From the NCBI RefSeq assembly GCF_900095855.1, contig NZ_FMIY01000002.1, forward strand, positions 1,471,697 through 1,535,696: DNA of 64,000 bases, read 5' to 3'. Under the pieces are notes generated by a model that was not told the origin of the DNA, did not search any database, and saw only the letters and a program-made list of their open reading frames with translations. The stretch comes from Megasphaera coli (GTDB lineage: Bacteria > Bacillota > Negativicutes > Veillonellales > Megasphaeraceae). Shown here one piece after another: positions 43,612-51,324 of the stretch; the first letter of the stretch is position 1; every line of letters begins with the position of its first letter. A program made the translations under genes and the position numbers.

Positions 43612-44283
43612 ATGCGTTTGCGAAGAAAGCCTTGGATTGACGAGGCTATTAAGGCGTATACGTCTTTTGTCCGTCTTCATCCGGGTGAAGAATGCAAAGG
43701 GCATTGGCGAGAATTATTTGAAAATCCGAATGTACCGCTTTGGGTGGAGCTGGGAACGGGGAAAGGCGATTTTATTTCCCGTATGGCCGAACTTCATAAG
43801 GACGTGAACTTTATTGGCATTGAAATTCAACTGGGCGTACTCTATTATGCCGCTAAAAAATGTGCTGCCGCCGAATTGACCAATGTCCGGCTATTGCAAT
43901 TTGACGTCTCCCTTTTAGAGACACTCTTTTCCGCAGGCGAAACAGATAGATTTTTTATTAATTTTTGTGATCCGTGGCCCAAAAAACGCCATGCCAAACG
44001 GCGGCTGACGCATCGGGCTTTTTTGGACCGTTATGCGCGGCTGCTGGCAACAGGCGGAGAAATTCATTTTAAATCCGATAATGAGGGACTCTTCAATTTT
44101 ACGCTACAAGAATTTAAAGAGAGAAATTGGGAGTTATCCGAAGTAACATATGATTTACATCACAGCGATATTATCAATGAAGCGCTGACTGAATATGAAA
44201 CTAAATTCAGCGCTAAAGGGCAACCTATTTTTCACTGTGTCGCCAAACGGCCTATGGAGGTGCATTGTCATCAAGAAGGTTAA
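43612..44283 (+). CDS. trmB: tRNA (guanine-N7-)-methyltransferase
   Basis: The 223-residue protein is TrmB: VELGTGKGDFISRMAELHKDVNFIGIEIQ near 45 (the SAM-binding loop), FINFCDPWPKKRHAKRRLTHRAFLDRYA near 120 and IHFKSDNEGLFNFT near 155. It methylates G46 in the tRNA variable loop. The ATG at 43612 follows AGGAGGGAAG, which begins right after the leader terminator. The SEDS gene starts four bases after its stop. Confidence 0.93.
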   Translation: MRLRRKPWIDEAIKAYTSFVRLHPGEECKGHWRELFENPNVPLWVELGTGKGDFISRMAELHKDVNFIGIEIQLGVLYYAAKKCAAAELTNVRLLQFDVSLLETLFSAGETDRFFINFCDPWPKKRHAKRRLTHRAFLDRYARLLATGGEIHFKSDNEGLFNFTLQEFKERNWELSEVTYDLHHSDIINEALTEYETKFSAKGQPIFHCVAKRPMEVHCHQEG

Positions 44284-44287
44284 AAGA

Positions 44288-45517
44288 ATGAATCGGCCCA
44301 TGTTTGCCCTCTTAACGGCCTTTGTCCTGCTCTGGGTAATCGGTACGGTAAACGTCTTCAGCGCGACCTTTGCAGAAGATATGTCATCGGGCAGTGCTTA
44401 CGGTCATCTTGTACGCCAGTTGGTGTTTTCCGCTCTCGGTCTGGTTCCGGCAATTTATATCTTTAAGCGCGGTTACATACATTTACGGAAATATGTAAAG
44501 ACGCTGTATATTTTAAACCTGGTCTTATTGCTCCTGGTGCCGCTTGCGGGCATTACCGTTAACGGTGCCAGACGGTGGATCGGCTTCGGCGGATTTACGT
44601 TTCAACCGTCGGAACTGGCGAAATTAACGATTATTTTGTGTGCCGCCCACATCTTGGCGCTGCTTTTGGAAAAACATAAACCGGTTGAGTTTTTGATGCC
44701 CTTACGGACGGACAGTAAAGCATCGGTGTGGCAACGGGCCAACTTGTATCCGCATCCTGTCTTGGCTTTGGCCTTGGTCTTGGCTGTTCCCGTTATGCGT
44801 CAGCCCGATGCGGGTACAGCCATCATTATTCTGCTCATTCCCGTGTTAATGCTTTGGATCAGCGGTGCCCGCATAAAGCATGTGAAATACCAGATCCTTG
44901 TCGCGCTGGTCGCAGCCGGGATATATCTCGGGTCCGCGCCATATCGGGTGGATAGAATCATTGCCTGGTGGTATCCGTGGGAATATGAAAAAACCTTGGG
45001 CTACCAGACCGTTCAGGGACTTATCGCCATCGGCTCCGGAGGCATTATGGGCCAGGGATTGGGCGAGGGGATCAGTAAATTCAGCTACCTTCCTGAAGCG
45101 CATACGGACTTTGCCTTTGCCGTACTTGCCCAGGAATGGGGCTTGCGCGGATCTTTTATAATGCTTATCTTATTCAGCATTATTATTTATTACGGCTGCA
45201 TTTGTGCCGGTCATTGCAAAGATCGTTTCGGTATGCTTACGGCTTTCGGCATTACCATGTATTTCGGCGTACAGGGGTTTATTAATATCGGTATGGTCAG
45301 CGGCGCCCTGCCGGTTGTCGGTGTACCGTTGCCTTTTATCAGTTACGGCGGGACGTCATTAATTGTAAATATTGTGACGGCGGCTGTTTTGCTTACTATA
45401 TGTAAGGCCAATTACGACGAAGCGCGCAGGCGCGCGGCCGTATTGTACGAGCGGCCCGTTACGTCCATGCGTGATGAGACGCGCAGCGTTTTTCGTCCCG
45501 GCAATGTAAAAAAATAG
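44288..45517 (+). CDS. SEDS-family peptidoglycan polymerase (FtsW/RodA/SpoVE type)
   Basis: The 409-residue protein has ten predicted membrane helices, VNGARRWIGFGGFTFQPSELAKL near residue 95, the loop-4 region GYQTVQGLIAIGSGGIMGQGLGEG with LPEAHTDFAFAVLAQEWG, and PVVGVPLPFISYGGTSL near 340, as in FtsW/RodA glycosyltransferases that polymerise lipid II. FtsW and RodA are hard to separate here; the context is no dcw or mre cluster. The ATG at 44288 follows AGAAGG. trmB ends four bases upstream. Confidence 0.92.
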   Translation: MNRPMFALLTAFVLLWVIGTVNVFSATFAEDMSSGSAYGHLVRQLVFSALGLVPAIYIFKRGYIHLRKYVKTLYILNLVLLLLVPLAGITVNGARRWIGFGGFTFQPSELAKLTIILCAAHILALLLEKHKPVEFLMPLRTDSKASVWQRANLYPHPVLALALVLAVPVMRQPDAGTAIIILLIPVLMLWISGARIKHVKYQILVALVAAGIYLGSAPYRVDRIIAWWYPWEYEKTLGYQTVQGLIAIGSGGIMGQGLGEGISKFSYLPEAHTDFAFAVLAQEWGLRGSFIMLILFSIIIYYGCICAGHCKDRFGMLTAFGITMYFGVQGFINIGMVSGALPVVGVPLPFISYGGTSLIVNIVTAAVLLTICKANYDEARRRAAVLYERPVTSMRDETRSVFRPGNVKK

Positions 45518-45527
45518 GAGAGTAAAG

Positions 45528-46796
45528 ATGGAACAAAGACGCATTATTCAGGTTGATGAACGGCTGCCCTTATTGCAGACCTTGCCGCTCAGCTTACAGC
45601 ACTTATTTGCCATGTTCGGATCAACCGTCCTGGTCCCGTTTTTGCTGAAAGTGGATCCGGCGACGGCTCTCTTTATGAACGGCATCGGCACTATTTTATA
45701 TCTCGTCATTTGCAAAGGGCGGCTGCCGGCCTATCTAGGTTCCAGCTTTGCCTTCATTTCGCCGGTCCTTGCCGTTTGCGCCACGCCGGGCATGTCATAC
45801 GGTGATGCACAGGGCGGCTTTATCGTCTTCGGCCTGTCCTTCGTCGTCTTAGCGGTGCTCGTCAATAAAGTGGGCACGCGCTGGATTGATATTCTCTTTC
45901 CGCCGGCGGCCATGGGTGCCGTAGTTGCCATTATCGGTTTAGAACTGGCCCCTCTTGCTATGACCATGTCCGGCTACTTGGGTGAAGCTCAGGATATGCC
46001 GAATGAGATGGCCATCATTATTTCCACGTTTACATTGGCGGTTACGTTATTGGCAACCGTGCTGGGGCGCGGATTTATCGGCATCATCCCCATTCTTATC
46101 GGTGTTATTTCCGGCTATGTCCTGTCATGGTGCCTGGGTGTCGTCGACTTTGCCAAAGTGGCGGCAACACCGTGGTTTTCCGTACCGACTTTCTACGAAC
46201 CGAAGTTTAACCTCAGCGCCATTATGATGATTATGCCGGCTCTCTTCGTAGTTTTTGCGGAACATTTGGGCCATCTCTTTGTAACCAGCGATATTGTAGG
46301 CCATGATCTCATTAAAGACCCGGGGCTGCATCGGTCTCTTTTCGCCGACGGCCTGTCCAATATCCTCTCCGGTTTTGCGGGTTCTACGCCGAATACGACG
46401 TACGGTGAAAATATGGGTGTCCTCGCCATTACGGGTGTGTACAGTACATGGGTAATCGGCGGCGCCGCCGTGTTGGCCGTTATCTTTTCTTTTGTCGGAA
46501 AAATTGCCGCCCTGATTCACGGCATTCCTGTTCCCGTCATGGGCGGTGTCTGCATTCTCCTCTTCGGCTTTATTGCGGCATCGGGCATTCGCATTCTCGT
46601 TGAGAAGCATGTCAATTACACGCGCTCGAAAAACCTCATCTTAACGGCCGTAACCATGATTTGCGGCTTGTCGGGTGCGACCGTTGTCATCGGCCCCGTT
46701 CAACTGAAGGGGATGGGATTGGCAACGGTTGTTGCCATGATTTTAAGTCTGGCCTTTCTCGCTTTTGAAAAATTGCACATTGACAATTATCATTAA
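45528..46796 (+). CDS. uraA: Uracil/xanthine permease (NCS2 family)
   Basis: The 422-residue protein has about 12-14 membrane segments and NCS2 motifs: LQHLFAMFGSTVLVPFLL near 22, AYLGSSFAFISP near 66, FAEHLGHLFVTSDIVGHDL near 243 and GSTPNTTYGENMGV near 284 (family signature). It imports uracil with protons. AGGAGAG precedes the ATG, and it begins ten bases after the SEDS gene, so the trmB transcript may include it. Confidence 0.93.
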   Translation: MEQRRIIQVDERLPLLQTLPLSLQHLFAMFGSTVLVPFLLKVDPATALFMNGIGTILYLVICKGRLPAYLGSSFAFISPVLAVCATPGMSYGDAQGGFIVFGLSFVVLAVLVNKVGTRWIDILFPPAAMGAVVAIIGLELAPLAMTMSGYLGEAQDMPNEMAIIISTFTLAVTLLATVLGRGFIGIIPILIGVISGYVLSWCLGVVDFAKVAATPWFSVPTFYEPKFNLSAIMMIMPALFVVFAEHLGHLFVTSDIVGHDLIKDPGLHRSLFADGLSNILSGFAGSTPNTTYGENMGVLAITGVYSTWVIGGAAVLAVIFSFVGKIAALIHGIPVPVMGGVCILLFGFIAASGIRILVEKHVNYTRSKNLILTAVTMICGLSGATVVIGPVQLKGMGLATVVAMILSLAFLAFEKLHIDNYH

Positions 46797-46824
46797 ACGT
46801 AAAAAAGGGCTGTAACAAAATAAG

Positions 46825-46862
46825 AATCCGGTATCACAGAATGATGTGGTGCCGGATTTTTG
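46825..46862 (+). terminator. Terminator after uraA
   Basis: AATCCGGTATCACA (46825-46838) pairs with TGTGGTGCCGGATT (46845-46858) with two wobble pairs, followed by a T run. The remaining stretch to 47018 holds no gene I can see. Confidence 0.8.
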
Positions 46863-47018
46863 GGCTATACCGTTTTCAGTCCTCTTTCAAGGAAAAGTCC
46901 TCCGGCGTTATGCCCGAAGGTGCGGCCGTTACCGACCATTTCGACCTGAGTATGCCTTCTGAATAACCGGTTTTGAAAGCATTGAAATTATTTAGTTGTT
47001 AAGCCGTTAAAAATAAAA

Positions 47019-47064
47019 GAAAAGCTCGAACTCCGACAAAGAACTGTCAAAGTTCGAGCTTTTC
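47019..47064 (-). terminator. Hairpin terminator after tRNA-Thr
   Basis: GAAAAGCTCGAACT (47019-47032) and AGTTCGAGCTTTTC (47051-47064) form a perfect 14-bp stem, with an inner GACA/TGTC. On the minus strand a T-rich tract follows, just past the tRNA 3' end. Confidence 0.8.
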
Positions 47065-47067
47065 TAT

Positions 47068-47143
47068 TGGAGCCACTTATCGGATTTGAACCAACGACCC
47101 TCTCATTACGAATGAGATGCTCTACCAGCTGAGCTAAAGTGGC
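47068..47143 (-). tRNA. tRNA-Thr (anticodon CGT)
   Basis: On the minus strand the cloverleaf is complete: acceptor GCCACTT with AAGTGGC, D-arm with AGCTCAGCTGGTAGAGC, anticodon stem TCTCA/TGAGA around loop TTCGTAA (anticodon CGT, reads ACG), T-arm with GGTTCAAATCC, and an encoded CCA. Total length is 76 bases. Confidence 0.96.
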
Positions 47144-47325
47144 AAGTACAACACTAATTATATGAAAATAAATGCAATCTTGTCAAGCTTTTACATAAAA
47201 AGGAAAGGCGGGATGTCCCGTGTAAGCACATAAATTTTTAAAAAATACAGAAATCGGAGAAAGCGTAAAATTCATACACAAATAAAACGGCTTAAAACAA
47301 GAAAGAAGATAAAACTGAAATGTCT

Positions 47326-48033
47326 CTATGTAATGGAAAGCATATTGTAAAGTTTCATGAGACGAATATCTTCCTTTGAAATTTTAAGAGATTTTTGGAA
47401 TTCTTCCGTTTCCTTTTGCTTCTTTTTCGACAGGCATACCTTGGTGGCAATAGGCATGAGCGGCCGCGTAGAGATACCGCCGAGAAGCCCCCACTTCGTA
47501 GGAACGTCGAGGAAGGTCGACAAAATAGTAATCGTCAGCTGTTCTGTCGGTGTATTCTGATTTTTCAATGTTATTGCCGAAAGGGAATCGTAATGGGTAA
47601 GTGTGCCCCAATAGGTGTTTTCGCAGTCCTGATAGGTCTCATACGCGTTGATGTTGGCGAAGAGCATGATTTTATAGGAGTTCATACCCGTCTTGGCCAA
47701 TATGTCAATGACACCGCGGCTGATCTCATTGCAGCGCCCGTCATAGAAATACATATAGAGCTGTGACGTATCACGGAAAAAGGCGGGCAGGCGCGGGGCG
47801 GAAATATTCATGGCCTCGTCCTGAACGGGGTAGAGGAGCTGCTCTACATGAATACCCAGGACGCGGGCAATATCGTAGAGTGTCATGATGTCTAAAGAGA
47901 TTTGCCCGTTTTCATATTTACTGACTGTAGCCTTACTTTTACAAATGGCTTCGGACAATTCTAATAATGTTAAATTCTTCTTTTTTCGGTAAATTTTAAT
48001 CTTATTACCGATTTCTTGCGGGATATTTACCAT
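47326..48033 (-). CDS. XRE-family transcriptional regulator
   Basis: The 235-residue protein has an N-terminal Cro/C1-type helix-turn-helix (about 8-65: KIKIYRKKKNLTLLELSEAICKSKATVSKYENGQ). A larger C-terminal domain (about 70-235) has no family I recognise; it contains a Tyr-rich part (SQLYMYFYDGRCNEISRG) that could sense a metabolite. It is divergent from the amino acid permease gene, 380 bases apart, and probably controls it, with a small ORF between. Confidence 0.88.
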   Translation of the reverse strand: MVNIPQEIGNKIKIYRKKKNLTLLELSEAICKSKATVSKYENGQISLDIMTLYDIARVLGIHVEQLLYPVQDEAMNISAPRLPAFFRDTSQLYMYFYDGRCNEISRGVIDILAKTGMNSYKIMLFANINAYETYQDCENTYWGTLTHYDSLSAITLKNQNTPTEQLTITILSTFLDVPTKWGLLGGISTRPLMPIATKVCLSKKKQKETEEFQKSLKISKEDIRLMKLYNMLSIT

Positions 48034-48187
48034 GGGATACCTAAAAACGTTTCGTACAAATATGTTTTTTCACGAAGAACCGTAAAATTGTTTTCCCTTT
48101 TTGAGATTATACCATGAAGGACGTAAAAAATCCACTTAAAAGAAACAAAAATAGTGAAAAGTTTCTTTACATGAGAAATGTGAATTC

Positions 48188-48216
48188 TTGAGAGAAACGG
48201 CCGACAATGATATCAT
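48188..48216 (+). promoter_or_regulatory. Candidate promoter of the permease unit
   Basis: TTGAGA (48188-48193), 17 bp, TATCAT (48211-48216). The -10 lies in a 12-base palindrome AATGATATCATT (48206-48217), a possible binding site for the divergent XRE regulator. Confidence 0.45.
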
Positions 48217-48296
48217 TTATACATAAACGAAATAGGTTTGCGTCATAACAAACCGTTTCAGGATTCCGTGGATTTTTAGAGAAAGGAGTCATACTT

Positions 48297-48368
48297 ATGA
48301 TTCGGATGGGTACATTTTTCGTGTTGGCTTTTTCTGTCCATGTGTTGCAAGGATTGTATATGGTGTAA
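48297..48368 (+). CDS. Possible 23-residue leader peptide upstream of the permease
   Basis: A short frame encodes MIRMGTFFVLAFSVHVLQGL plus three residues. GAAAGGAG lies eight bases before its ATG, a strong ribosome site in an otherwise empty 380-base region. The peptide is hydrophobic enough to be a single membrane segment. It ends 45 bases before the permease start. It may be a leader peptide or small membrane protein, or noise; conservation is unknown. Confidence 0.3.
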   Translation: MIRMGTFFVLAFSVHVLQGLYMV

Positions 48369-48413
48369 TGAATAATCTTAGTGTAAAAAATGTTGAGTTC
48401 GGAGGGATATTGT

Positions 48414-49706
48414 ATGTCAATGAGCAGTTTGGCGAGACAGGCCGGCATGTCCGAGACGGAGTGGAAGCAGGCCGTAAAATTTGACAGCACCGACTGGGGC
48501 TGGATTGTCATGAGTATCGGTATGGCCATCGGTGCGGGAATCGTGTTTTTGCCCGTACAGGTCGGGTTGGTAGGTGTTTGGGTATTCTTATTATCGGCTC
48601 TTATTGCGTATCCGTCTATTTATTTGCTGCAACGCCTTTTTATCAATACCTTGGCCGATTCGCCGGATTGTAATGACTATCCGAGTGTTATCAGCGGCTA
48701 TTTAGGAAAAAACTGGGGCTTCCTCCTTGGTATTTTATACTTCATGATGAGCCTTATTTGCGTCTTCATGTACTCGACGGCTCTTACCAATGACAGCGCG
48801 TCCTTCCTTCAATCCTTCGGCGTAACGGACGGCCTTCTGTCGGACAGTCCGTGGTACGGCCTGGCCGTCATCTGTTTTATGGTCGTCATCGCGTCGCGCG
48901 GTGAAAAACTGCTCTTCAAAGTATCGACACTCATGGTGCTCACGAAGCTCTGCGTCGTCGCTTGCCTGGGCCTGCTCATGGTGCAGTCATGGGATTTGGC
49001 GAACATAGGTGCTTTCCCCGATTTCGGTTACATCTTAAAGCAGACGATCATTATGCTGCCTTACACGCTTACGTCGATTATCTTCATTCCCAGCTTGAGT
49101 CCCATGGTTATTTCTTACCGGTCTCATCACAAGTCTATTTACGTAGCTCGCTATAAAGCGCTGCGAGCTATGAAAATCGCCTTTCTTGTCCTCTTTGTCA
49201 CGATCTTTTCGTATGCCTTGTCCTTTAACCTGGCTATGGGACACGAACAGGCGGTGGAAGCATATACGCATAATATTTCCGCCCTTGCTATGGTTGCGAA
49301 AGGTGCCGACGGTGATGTGGTGAAGATTTTCAGCCTCGTCTTGAACATCTTTGCCGTCGTTACGGCGTATTTCAGTGTATTCCTCGGCTTTAAGGAAGCG
49401 TGTACGGGCATTGCCATCAATCTCTTGTCCCGCGCCCTGCCGGCGGAGAAAATCAATAGAGAACGCGTGGCAACGGGGATTCTTGTCTTTGCGGTCGCCG
49501 TTTCCTGGGGGGCTATCGTTCTCAACGCGCCGATTTTAAAACTCCTCTCGTTCTTGGGTCCCATTTTGGGCTGTATCGGCTGCCTCATCCCTGCATACCT
49601 CGTGTACAAGGTGGCATCGCTGCGGCAGTACAAGGGAGCAGTCCTGAACCTCATCGTCTTTTCCGGCGTCCTCCTCGTCGTTTCCCCCTTTATTGCCATG
49701 ATTTAA
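48414..49706 (+). CDS. HAAAP-family amino acid permease (serine/threonine transporter type)
   Basis: The 430-residue protein has about 11 membrane helices and resembles SdaC/TdcC-type HAAAP transporters: WIVMSIGMAIGAGIVFLPVQVGLVG near residue 30, then LPYTLTSIIFIPSLSPMVISYRSHHKS near 221, and VFLGFKEACTGIAINLL near 320. It imports serine, threonine or a similar amino acid with protons or sodium. ATG 48414 follows GGAGGG. The XRE regulator is divergent. No metabolic gene follows, so the substrate is a guess from family. Confidence 0.88.
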   Translation: MSMSSLARQAGMSETEWKQAVKFDSTDWGWIVMSIGMAIGAGIVFLPVQVGLVGVWVFLLSALIAYPSIYLLQRLFINTLADSPDCNDYPSVISGYLGKNWGFLLGILYFMMSLICVFMYSTALTNDSASFLQSFGVTDGLLSDSPWYGLAVICFMVVIASRGEKLLFKVSTLMVLTKLCVVACLGLLMVQSWDLANIGAFPDFGYILKQTIIMLPYTLTSIIFIPSLSPMVISYRSHHKSIYVARYKALRAMKIAFLVLFVTIFSYALSFNLAMGHEQAVEAYTHNISALAMVAKGADGDVVKIFSLVLNIFAVVTAYFSVFLGFKEACTGIAINLLSRALPAEKINRERVATGILVFAVAVSWGAIVLNAPILKLLSFLGPILGCIGCLIPAYLVYKVASLRQYKGAVLNLIVFSGVLLVVSPFIAMI

Positions 49707-49721
49707 TTATCTTGATTTATG

Positions 49722-49753
49722 AGAAGGTTTTCCTGCGGGAGAACCTTCTTTTT
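49722..49753 (+). terminator. Terminator after the permease
   Basis: AGAAGGTT (49722-49729) pairs with AACCTTCT (49742-49749), then a T run. Confidence 0.78.
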
Positions 49754-49860
49754 GTTTACCCTGTTTTTGGATGTTCGTTCCGGCGGGTAGTGTACACGGA
49801 CTTATAAGACGGCCGGCACTCGTATAGACGAGGCAATTATAAAAATAATTGTCGAATAGG

Positions 49861-49904
49861 AATATGTGAAACTATTTTCACATATTCCTTCTTTATGGTA
49901 TACT
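49861..49904 (+). promoter_or_regulatory. Promoter with overlapping palindrome ahead of the 116-residue protein gene
   Basis: TTCACA (49877-49882), 16 bp, TATACT (49899-49904) with an extended TGG. The palindrome AATATGTGAAA (49861-49871) / TTTCACATATT (49876-49886) covers the -35 box with a 4-base spacer. Its TGTGA/TCACA halves recall Crp/Fnr sites but the N8 spacing differs from the usual N6. Confidence 0.5.
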
Positions 49905-49949
49905 AAAACTGTAGAGATGTATTTACTATGTATAAAGGGGGATATGATC

Positions 49950-50300
49950 ATGGATAAAAAAGGTCTCGTCCAAGTCGTAAAGGAAATGATTGCTGCTCCG
50001 TCCTGCTATAAAGACTTGCAAAAAATCGGACAGGAATGGGTTGATGCTGTCGGTACGGATAAGGAAAAGGCCGCTGCCGAAAAGCTCTTGGCAGAAGTCA
50101 AAGCGGATATCAATACGGTTGACGACCTCATTGAATTTGCCGCATCGTCCGAAGCGGTGAAAATCTTCGGGGAAAAAGGTGCTGAAGATTTGGAAGCACA
50201 CGGCAGACAAATTAAAGCCGAAGGTGCGACCTATTGCGACTGCGGTGCTTGTGCAGGTGCCGAAAAGATATTGAAAAATGAAAGTGTTCTCTTGAGTTAA
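49950..50300 (+). CDS. Small cysteine-containing protein of unknown function
   Basis: I do not recognise this 116-residue protein as a characterised family. It is predicted mostly helical and acidic, with repeated Lys/Glu/Ala-rich stretches (EKAAAEKLLAEVKADINTVDDL), a Cys near residue 19 and a C-terminal cluster CDCGACAGAEKIL that could hold a metal or make a disulfide. There is no signal peptide, so it is cytoplasmic. ATG 49950 follows GGGGGAT; a start two codons earlier is too near the site. It has its own promoter with a palindrome, so it is individually regulated. Confidence 0.7.
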   Translation: MDKKGLVQVVKEMIAAPSCYKDLQKIGQEWVDAVGTDKEKAAAEKLLAEVKADINTVDDLIEFAASSEAVKIFGEKGAEDLEAHGRQIKAEGATYCDCGACAGAEKILKNESVLLS

Positions 50301-50304
50301 TAAA

Positions 50305-50339
50305 TAAAGGCGCCATCTCAAAGCGAGGTGACGCCTTTA
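50305..50339 (+). terminator. Hairpin after the 116-residue protein gene
   Basis: TAAAGGCGCCATCTC pairs with GAGGTGACGCCTTTA (one mismatch, one wobble) over five bases. The T tract is weak, so its efficiency is uncertain. Confidence 0.6.
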
Positions 50340-50410
50340 CACGTATTGCTTTCTAAAACTTAATGTATAATTGGGAATGTATTTAAATAGTAAGAGAGGA
50401 AGTGACCTTA

Positions 50411-51091
50411 ATGTTTTGTACAAAATGTGGAGCACAAGTGGATGATAATCAGCGGTTTTGCAGTAGTTGCGGCGCACCTACGTCAGGTGATATGCAAAAT
50501 GCCGGCGGTTCCGCAGCCGGAAGCAATCCGGACGGCTGCGCGGATCCGTCAAATCTGTCCGACGCGGAGTTGGAAATCGTACGTGCCAAGGGTTTTATTG
50601 AAAATTTCCGGTATATACTCACGGAGAAATATGTGACTGTTAAGGGACGTGCTTCACGCGGTGAATATTGGAAATTTGTCGGCGTGGCGGTTATATGTAA
50701 TGCGATTCTTATCTGCCTGGGTCTGGTTATACCGTTTATAGGCACTATCTTATCGAATATTTTCGGGCTTGCCGTACTTCTGCCCGGCCTGTGCCTGGCA
50801 ATTCGCCGTCTTCATGATGTTCGTAAAAGCGGATGGTGGCTCTTAGGCGGCTTTATCCCGTTTGTTAACTTTTATATCCTTTTCCTTCTTCTTTCGGAAG
50901 GACCGGAAGAATATAATGAGTACGGCAGAAAGACGAACTTCGTTGCCCTGACGGCGGCTGAAGCGGCTCGTATCGGCAAGCCTGCCAGCCCGTCGAACGG
51001 AATGATTGTTGCAGTTGTTATTGTTTCGCTGATTTTATTTATGATTGTTAATTCTTTGACGGTTACGACGACATATTGGTATAAACTCTAA
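50411..51091 (+). CDS. Zinc-ribbon DUF805 membrane protein
   Basis: The 226-residue protein begins with a zinc ribbon, CTKCG and CSSCG at about residues 3-23, then a Gly/Ser-rich linker and a DUF805 membrane domain (about 75-180) with the family pieces RASRGEYWKF, RLHDVRKSGWW and GPEEYNEYGRK, plus a final membrane helix (about 198-218). The function of DUF805 proteins is unknown. ATG 50411 follows AGAGGAAGTG; a GTG three codons upstream overlaps that site. It is a one-gene unit. Confidence 0.85.
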   Translation: MFCTKCGAQVDDNQRFCSSCGAPTSGDMQNAGGSAAGSNPDGCADPSNLSDAELEIVRAKGFIENFRYILTEKYVTVKGRASRGEYWKFVGVAVICNAILICLGLVIPFIGTILSNIFGLAVLLPGLCLAIRRLHDVRKSGWWLLGGFIPFVNFYILFLLLSEGPEEYNEYGRKTNFVALTAAEAARIGKPASPSNGMIVAVVIVSLILFMIVNSLTVTTTYWYKL

Positions 51092-51109
51092 AAGGTATTA
51101 TATATAACG

Positions 51110-51145
51110 AATCGGGTTCGGACATACACTCCGAACCCGATTTTT
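51110..51145 (+). terminator. Strong terminator before the AT-rich catabolic island
   Basis: AATCGGGTTCGGA (51110-51122) pairs perfectly with TCCGAACCCGATT (51130-51142), followed by T5. It marks the left border of the island. Confidence 0.88.
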
Positions 51146-51235
51146 GTATGTCATCGATAAATATTATTTATAATTTATATAAATTATCGCTTATACAATT
51201 ATTTTTTACTTCTTATATTATTATTTCGAAAATTA

Positions 51236-51264
51236 TTTACTTGATTTAAAAAGTTTGATACAAT
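51236..51264 (+). promoter_or_regulatory. Candidate promoter of the 2-oxoacid island
   Basis: TTTACT (51236-51241), 17 bp, TACAAT (51259-51264), with an extended -10 TGA. Transcription should start near 51271, just ahead of the palindrome at 51284-51302. Confidence 0.55.
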
Positions 51265-51283
51265 TTAAGTGAAAACGAAACAA

Positions 51284-51302
51284 TGTTCTATTTAATAGAA
51301 CA
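51284..51302. promoter_or_regulatory. Operator candidate 1 of the island
   Basis: TGTTCTAT (51284-51291) and ATAGAACA (51295-51302) are exact inverses around TTA, 13-31 bases after the predicted start of transcription, where a repressor would block elongation or initiation. The 11-mer AACAATGTTCT (51279-51289) recurs at 56647-56657 ahead of the permease gene. Confidence 0.6.
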
Positions 51303-51324
51303 AGGACGAAAGGAGGGCAATTAT

